NCBI GenBank assembly: GCA_002376965.1
Contig: DFOV01000052.1
Location: 1 to 11,636 of the forward strand
From: Gammaproteobacteria bacterium UBA3532
GTDB taxonomy: Bacteria > Pseudomonadota > Gammaproteobacteria > Enterobacterales > UBA3532
DNA: 11,636 bases
Direction: 5' to 3'
Under the pieces are notes generated by a model, which was not told where the DNA came from, did not search any database, and saw only the letters and a list, made by a program, of their open reading frames with translations. A program made the translations under genes and the position numbers. This document shows, in pieces, positions 7,434-11,636 of the stretch; within the stretch, counting starts at the first letter, position 1, and the number at the start of each line of letters is the position of its first letter.

Positions 7434-8573
7434 ATGGAAACGATTCATCAACAGATTTTCGACCAAAGCGCTGAAAATGAAGTCTTTAAAGTGGTGTTTT
7501 TTCCCGACAGGATCTATCACGAAGAGTATCTCAACGCCACGGTCAGCAAGCGCTATCGTTACAATGTGCAAGAAGTGCGCAATAAATCTGATATTACGAT
7601 ATTAAAGGGGCAGGTCTATCTTGACGGCCGCTTTTATACCAACTTTATTCGCGTCGAATACCGCGCTGGACGGCTGGTCGAGGCCGCTCGCCAAAAAAAT
7701 CGCTTCTTGCGCGACAAGGTCATTTGCTGGCTAAAGCTGTTACCCGATGATACCAGCAAAGTAGCCGAAACCTTCTTCAAACTCCACTACTGTGCCTGGA
7801 TTGGCGCTTACCAAGCCGAAATATGGATGGACATTGAGCCGCCCGCCAATGGCTATCACGATATCAAAGTCAAAGCGTTAATCGGCAAAAACAGCGAAAT
7901 TACCCGCATCAAATCCTTTGTTCCTGCCCTTGAAGATATCCAGGCGATCCGAGCGGTTGAAACAGCTTTTAGAGAAGACGATATAGACCATCCGTTTGGC
8001 TATCCAATCACGGATCCCGCATGGGACAACAACTTCCTTCGCTCGTATGAAGCCCCTAACAACCCCAATCCCAGCTCATCAGATAATACGGTCAAAGCCC
8101 AAAACTATTACCTGACTTTCCAGCAAGGGTGGTTGCTGCAAGCAGAAGATGTCAACCCCGTGCTCTATCGTAATGCCATGATGGAGTCGAGCAATCCCGA
8201 TGTCGCCCAAGACAATGTGTTAGGCATGCGCTGGATATTGCAACGAGAGCTAGGTGGTAACCTGATCTATTTCCATCAGGTAGAACTGGATCCAGGCAAG
8301 GTTGAAGGCACCCACCGCCATATCGGCTCGGAAGAGCTGTATTACATCGTGAGCGGTGAAGGCGTGGCCTATATGGGTGAAGGCGAAGACCCAGCCACTG
8401 ACTCGTTTCCAACAGTGACCCGCGAAATCTATATGATAGGCCCGAAAAAGTGCAAAGAAGTACCAGTAAAACCCGGCAGTATTATTTATACCAAGAGCGG
8501 AGGCATTCACGGCATTCGCAATCAGGGGAGTGAAAAGCTGGTATTTGTCGCATTTGGCTATCATTGCAGCTAA
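7434..8573 (+). CDS. Cupin-domain protein 1 with long unrecognised N-terminal region
   Basis: This 379-aa protein has a C-terminal cupin (about residues 265-379) with both conserved motifs. Motif 1 is GTHRHIGSEELYYIVSGEG, giving ligands H294, H296 and E300; motif 2 is KPGSIIYTKSGGIHGIRNQG, giving H359. A complete His-His-Glu-His set predicts a bound divalent metal and so possible dioxygenase, isomerase or epimerase activity, although metal-bound cupins can also only bind ligand. Residues 1-230 are rich in predicted beta strands and aromatic residues (KVVFFPDRIYHEEYL, YLDGRFYTNFIRVEYRAG, AYQAEIWMDIEPP) and match no family I recognise. There is no signal peptide, so it should be cytoplasmic. 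GGAG at 7421-7424 lies inside the end of the GMC gene and sets the ATG at 7434, showing close translational linkage. It shares its overall layout with the next gene. Confidence 0.75.
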   Translation: METIHQQIFDQSAENEVFKVVFFPDRIYHEEYLNATVSKRYRYNVQEVRNKSDITILKGQVYLDGRFYTNFIRVEYRAGRLVEAARQKNRFLRDKVICWLKLLPDDTSKVAETFFKLHYCAWIGAYQAEIWMDIEPPANGYHDIKVKALIGKNSEITRIKSFVPALEDIQAIRAVETAFREDDIDHPFGYPITDPAWDNNFLRSYEAPNNPNPSSSDNTVKAQNYYLTFQQGWLLQAEDVNPVLYRNAMMESSNPDVAQDNVLGMRWILQRELGGNLIYFHQVELDPGKVEGTHRHIGSEELYYIVSGEGVAYMGEGEDPATDSFPTVTREIYMIGPKKCKEVPVKPGSIIYTKSGGIHGIRNQGSEKLVFVAFGYHCS

Positions 8574-8582
8574 GGAGATTTT

Positions 8583-9833
8583 ATGAACATTGTACACGGC
8601 GATCGTATCTTTCAGGTCAACCCCGATCAATCACCTGACTATAACACCAATAACCCGCTAGTCCGGCTAATGCGCCTGATTGAAAAAAATGAACTGGCTG
8701 CCGATCAGGAAAACTACTTCGTAGAGCACACTCAATACCTGTTTCCCTACGACTTTTTGGAATTATACGGCCCAGACGGCAACGACTTTCTTATCCTGGA
8801 CCCACGCAATCAGGACAACAAACTCGATTTCCAAAAACAAAATATTAAAGATTTTCGCACCACCCCCACCACGCTGGCCCGAGGCTGGGCAACGGTTAAT
8901 AACTGGACAGGGCCATTTTTAAAGCTCAGCTATTCAGCAGGGCCAGAAACCTCACTCGCGCAAGCAAGTAATACATCCCTTGGTGACAATATCCAAGCCT
9001 GGATCAAGGTAGGCAATCGAGAAACCAATGGACTGATATCTATTCCATACAACCCGAAAACCGATCTCTATGAAATAGAGATCTGGGGCTATCCCAATGG
9101 CGATTTACGCAATCAGCTAGATGAAAAAGGTCAGGCTGCCTTCGATGCTGGATTGATTATCGCTGCACCAGATTTAATCCTGGGCACACTGGAAGACTTC
9201 AAACGCATTGACGACACCGACATGCGCACCATCGCCCCACAAAACTCAATGCATCCCATACTACCACTCACCGTTCAGGTTGCTTGGACTAACCAGAACG
9301 CCAGCGCATGGGACTCGAAAAACGGGCAAAACTATCAATACCAGTTCAATATGATAGTGCGCGGCTGGGAAAACTATTTAGGCATCGGCGTTAGTGCCAA
9401 TCCTCATGGCGGTGTTGGCTTCTTACACTACCGCAATCTGATGTCGAACTATTTTTATCAGGAAGATCGCATACCTCGCGAACTGGGGCGGCAAATTGAA
9501 GACTGGAACTTCAACGCCGATGGCAATAAAAATTCTCCAGGGAAAGTCGAAAACTACATGTCTGTCGACTACATGGATCTACACATTCTTAAAGCCAACT
9601 GCGGCATTGGTTTACATCGCCACCGTGATAATCAGGAAGTGTTTTTCATGGTCAATGGTTATGGCATGATGGTCGTTGGCGATTGGTGCCAAATGCCAGA
9701 GCGTGAACGCTGTTTCGAAGTTCGCCCGCTGCGCAGTGGCCACATGGCTATGCTTAAAGGCGGTAATCTCCACGGCTTGATGAATGTCACCGATGAAGAC
9801 TGCTCTCTGTTTATGTTTGGTGGTTACGACTAG
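8583..9833 (+). CDS. Cupin-domain protein 2 with long unrecognised N-terminal region
   Basis: This 416-aa protein ends in a cupin domain (about residues 328-416). Motif 1 is GIGLHRHRDNQEVFFMVNGYGMM, with ligands H345, H347 and E352; motif 2 is LRSGHMAMLKGGNLHGLMNV, with H397. The metal site is intact, with one more residue between the second His and the Glu than in the preceding cupin. The N-terminal 320 residues are not recognised; a central part (LPLTVQVAWTNQNASAWDS, YQYQFNMIVRGWENYLGIGV) reads like a beta sandwich. There is no signal peptide. AAGGAG at 8572-8577 overlaps the stop of the previous gene, so the ATG at 8583 is secure. The two cupin proteins probably descend from one architecture but have diverged widely outside the cupin core, which suggests two steps on related substrates or a heteromeric complex. 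Confidence 0.75.
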   Translation: MNIVHGDRIFQVNPDQSPDYNTNNPLVRLMRLIEKNELAADQENYFVEHTQYLFPYDFLELYGPDGNDFLILDPRNQDNKLDFQKQNIKDFRTTPTTLARGWATVNNWTGPFLKLSYSAGPETSLAQASNTSLGDNIQAWIKVGNRETNGLISIPYNPKTDLYEIEIWGYPNGDLRNQLDEKGQAAFDAGLIIAAPDLILGTLEDFKRIDDTDMRTIAPQNSMHPILPLTVQVAWTNQNASAWDSKNGQNYQYQFNMIVRGWENYLGIGVSANPHGGVGFLHYRNLMSNYFYQEDRIPRELGRQIEDWNFNADGNKNSPGKVENYMSVDYMDLHILKANCGIGLHRHRDNQEVFFMVNGYGMMVVGDWCQMPERERCFEVRPLRSGHMAMLKGGNLHGLMNVTDEDCSLFMFGGYD

Positions 9834-9841
9834 GACTAAAA

Positions 9842-10768
9842 ATGTTCAATATTTTATTCAGACAATTTGCCAACACAGCGCTAAAACACCGTAAAGGCTT
9901 CTATCTCCTTTGGGTCGGCCTAATGGTCACGCTCTCTGGCTGTCAGGCAATTCCATCAAAGCCATATCACAATGACTATGTCATTCAACGCTACACCTCG
10001 TCTCCTTGGGGCTTTAGCACCAATAGCTTTTGGGTGGAGGGGCCTGAAGGTGTTGTATTGATCGACACCCAATTCATTCCATCAGCCACGCTGGAAGCCG
10101 TCGAAATGGCCGAAAGCTACACGGGCAAGAAGGTCGTACTGGCCATTGTGCTACATGCCAATCCCGATAAGTTTAATGGCACCCAAGTATTAACAGAACG
10201 GGGTATTCGGGTAGTAACATCAAGCGCCGTGCGCGACTTGATTCCTAGTGTCGATAAAAAACGCCGCGATTGGTTTTATGATCGCTACGCCCCAGATTAT
10301 CCATCGACACTGGTTTTGCCTGAAGGCATCGACAAAGAGACGACTACGTTAGATGCAGCAGGATTGCTATTCAAGCTACATCATTTTGGGCCAGCAGTAA
10401 GCATGGCCCATTTGGTGGTGGAATTCGACGGCCACCTTTTTGTCGGCGATCTCGTAGCCAACAACAACCACGCCTGGATGGAGCTTGGCCTAAGCAAAGA
10501 GTGGATCGCTCTGCTTGAACAACTGCAGTCCCTGCAACCCCGCGCCATCCACCCTGGCCGAGGCAACTCAAGCGGCGCAGCATTAGTACAAAGCCAGATA
10601 GACTACCTACGCTTTGTCCGCCAAACCATCGCCCAATACAAAACCCAACCCGAACTGACGCCCAAAATTAAGGACAAAATCATCACCACCATCGAAAACC
10701 GCTACCCTCGATATGGCAATGACTACTTCCTGAATTTAGGCATTCCAGCGGAGTATCAAGCGCAGTAA
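9842..10768 (+). CDS. Metallo-beta-lactamase-fold lipoprotein with degenerate metal site
   Basis: This 308-aa protein has a lipoprotein signal (basic start, hydrophobic LLWVGLMVTLSGC, lipobox Cys34). The following domain follows the metallo-beta-lactamase order: NSFWVEGPEGVVLIDTQF (strand with D), then the metal loop, then AVSMAHLVVEF, FVGDLVANN and IHPGRG. The usual HxHxDH loop reads H105-A-N107-P-D109-K110, so the second and last His are Asn and Lys. H190 (SMAH) and D203 (VGD) fit the remaining ligand positions, and the usual GHG at the end is G239-R240-G with a nearby H237. It may therefore bind one metal, a different metal, or none. Its place is the periplasmic side of the membrane, unlike the other operon products. 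The start is set by AGGA overlapping the preceding stop, 8 bp upstream. It is the last gene of the operon. Function is unknown. Confidence 0.75.
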   Translation: MFNILFRQFANTALKHRKGFYLLWVGLMVTLSGCQAIPSKPYHNDYVIQRYTSSPWGFSTNSFWVEGPEGVVLIDTQFIPSATLEAVEMAESYTGKKVVLAIVLHANPDKFNGTQVLTERGIRVVTSSAVRDLIPSVDKKRRDWFYDRYAPDYPSTLVLPEGIDKETTTLDAAGLLFKLHHFGPAVSMAHLVVEFDGHLFVGDLVANNNHAWMELGLSKEWIALLEQLQSLQPRAIHPGRGNSSGAALVQSQIDYLRFVRQTIAQYKTQPELTPKIKDKIITTIENRYPRYGNDYFLNLGIPAEYQAQ

Positions 10769-10863
10769 GAATATGGCTTGGCCACAGGGCTGGATGGCAA
10801 GGTATAACAAATACGGCAAGTGCGATAAAATCGTGGTTTTAATTCAAGCATAGAGTAACCGCA

Positions 10864-11418
10864 TTGACCTCGTTTACCTTAGATAGCCTGGATGCTCTGC
10901 CCGCCCCATTGCTTAACGCAGTGGGGCAGCACTTTAGCAATGACGAATCTAAAGTCCGCGCTGTTTTTGCCCCGTGGTGTAATGCCAAGTTCGAGCGGAT
11001 TATTGATGGTATCAGTGTGTGGAAACGCCAGAATCCGTGGTCTTTTGAGCGAGCAATCAGGGAATCGGTCGAGCGAGACTTAGAAAAATTTGCTGATATA
11101 TTTTCTACCAACCGCCCCTACTTTGCTTGCTCGGAAATTACCAGCCAGCACATACTCACCTCGCCCTATCCCGACTTGCTAAACGATGCCAACTACTGGG
11201 CTTTTGTCAGTCAAACCAGTCTAGGTGACGAGGATTTTTTTCGGCAGCGAATGGAAAAGCCAATGCCGTTGTACGACGGAAAATCTCGTCTTGATTACTA
11301 CTGTCAGCAGCTTAGCACTCCCAGCTTTAGCATGCGACTTGGTTTAAAACGTCCAAGGGATATACTCTTTCAGCTATGGCAAGACATTGAGCTGGAAAAT
11401 AGCGGCAACTATCGCTAA
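10864..11418 (+). CDS. Hypothetical cytoplasmic protein, probable TTG start
   Basis: The frame has an in-frame stop at 10840 and no ATG in its first half, so the TTG at 10864 is the best available start, giving 184 aa. A weak purine run (AGAG, 10852-10855) is the only ribosome-site candidate. The product is soluble, with no signal peptide or membrane segment. It is mixed in charge and contains helical stretches such as WSFERAIRESVERDLEKFADIF, with aromatic-rich motifs NANYWAFVSQTSLGDEDFF and SRLDYYCQQL. I do not recognise the family. It is 95 bp downstream of the lipoprotein gene with no terminator seen between them, so it may be read through from the operon or stand alone. Its stop overlaps by 4 bp the stop of the convergent LysR-type gene. 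Confidence 0.6.
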   Translation: MTSFTLDSLDALPAPLLNAVGQHFSNDESKVRAVFAPWCNAKFERIIDGISVWKRQNPWSFERAIRESVERDLEKFADIFSTNRPYFACSEITSQHILTSPYPDLLNDANYWAFVSQTSLGDEDFFRQRMEKPMPLYDGKSRLDYYCQQLSTPSFSMRLGLKRPRDILFQLWQDIELENSGNYR

Positions 11419-11636
11419 CACGCCATCGCATCGACCAAAAAGTCATACACTGTGCGCACCCGCCTGCTCATCCTGACTTCACGATGAGCGACTAGCCATA
11501 CCTCACCACGATAGACATCAGTATCTTCAAGCACCCTCACCACACTCGGTTCACGATCACCAATATCCGTCGGCATCACACCAATCCCCAACCCGTGCTT
11601 GGTCAGCTCCCAATGCACTAGGTGATTATCTGAGCG
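11415..11636 (-). CDS. LysR-family transcriptional regulator, C-terminal fragment (cut by window edge)
   Basis: Reading the minus strand from the right edge, the frame is open and codes 73 residues ending at a TAG at 11417-11415. The text LVHWELTKHGLGIGVMPTDIGD, EPSVVRVL, VWLVAHREVRMSRRVRTVYDFLVDAM is the characteristic end of the LysR substrate-binding domain: the GLGIGVMP loop, then the (W)LVAHRE.R.S.RVR....F stretch. The DNA-binding HTH and the start lie outside the window, so its target cannot be inferred by divergent placement. A GTG inside the fragment (11618-11616) is not the true start. It converges on the 184-aa hypothetical gene with a 4-bp stop overlap (CTAA), leaving no room for a terminator between them. 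Confidence 0.85.
   Translation of the reverse strand, partial: RSDNHLVHWELTKHGLGIGVMPTDIGDREPSVVRVLEDTDVYRGEVWLVAHREVRMSRRVRTVYDFLVDAMAC

Noticed and set aside
10839..11111. 90-aa minus-strand ORF opposite the hypothetical gene
   Set aside because: The plus-strand frame is longer, uninterrupted and more protein-like; this is its antisense shadow.

Overview
The window looks like a chromosomal segment from a free-living, probably marine gammaproteobacterium. This is inferred from protein style (a PhoX-type phosphatase, haem c lipoproteins, a LysR regulator with typical gammaproteobacterial wording), moderate GC content and standard Shine-Dalgarno sites; no rRNA or other taxonomic marker is present. 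I see no insertion sequence, tRNA or CRISPR.

Layout, left to right. (1) 1-1734: the 3' part of a PhoX/DUF839-family gene whose visible N-terminal end is a collagen-like Gly-X-Y run. (2) 1751-1883: a 133-bp multi-branched inverted repeat with perfect 21-bp terminal arms, either a mobile-type structured repeat or a strong structured RNA/terminator. (3) 1943-4364: a dihaem c-type cytochrome lipoprotein whose 3' end overlaps a small MntP-like membrane protein. (4) 4547-4582: a terminator-like hairpin that sits unusually close in front of the next gene. (5) 4598-10768: a tight five-gene, same-strand operon (gaps of 14, 2, 9 and 8 bp): an E-set/CBM48-like domain fused to a gluconate 2-dehydrogenase subunit 3-like domain; a GMC-family FAD oxidoreductase; two large proteins each ending in a cupin domain; and a metallo-beta-lactamase-fold lipoprotein whose metal site is degenerate. 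(6) 10864-11418: an unrecognised 184-aa protein with a likely TTG start. (7) 11415-11636, minus strand: the C-terminal end of a LysR-family regulator, converging on the previous gene with a 4-bp overlap.

The five-gene operon is the most interesting content. The GMC protein and the subunit 3-like protein should form a two-subunit flavin dehydrogenase or oxidase of the sugar/alcohol type. Unlike the classical membrane-bound gluconate/fructose/sorbitol dehydrogenases, no Tat signal is visible on either subunit, and no dedicated cytochrome c subunit is inside the operon. The two cupin proteins, both with complete metal-ligand sets and long unrecognised N-terminal regions, suggest further oxidation, isomerisation or ring opening of the GMC product, or binding of a shared ligand. 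The lipoprotein is predicted to work outside the cytoplasmic membrane. The substrate cannot be read from the sequence. The dihaem lipoprotein upstream could be an electron acceptor, but a hairpin separates it from the operon and this link is speculative.
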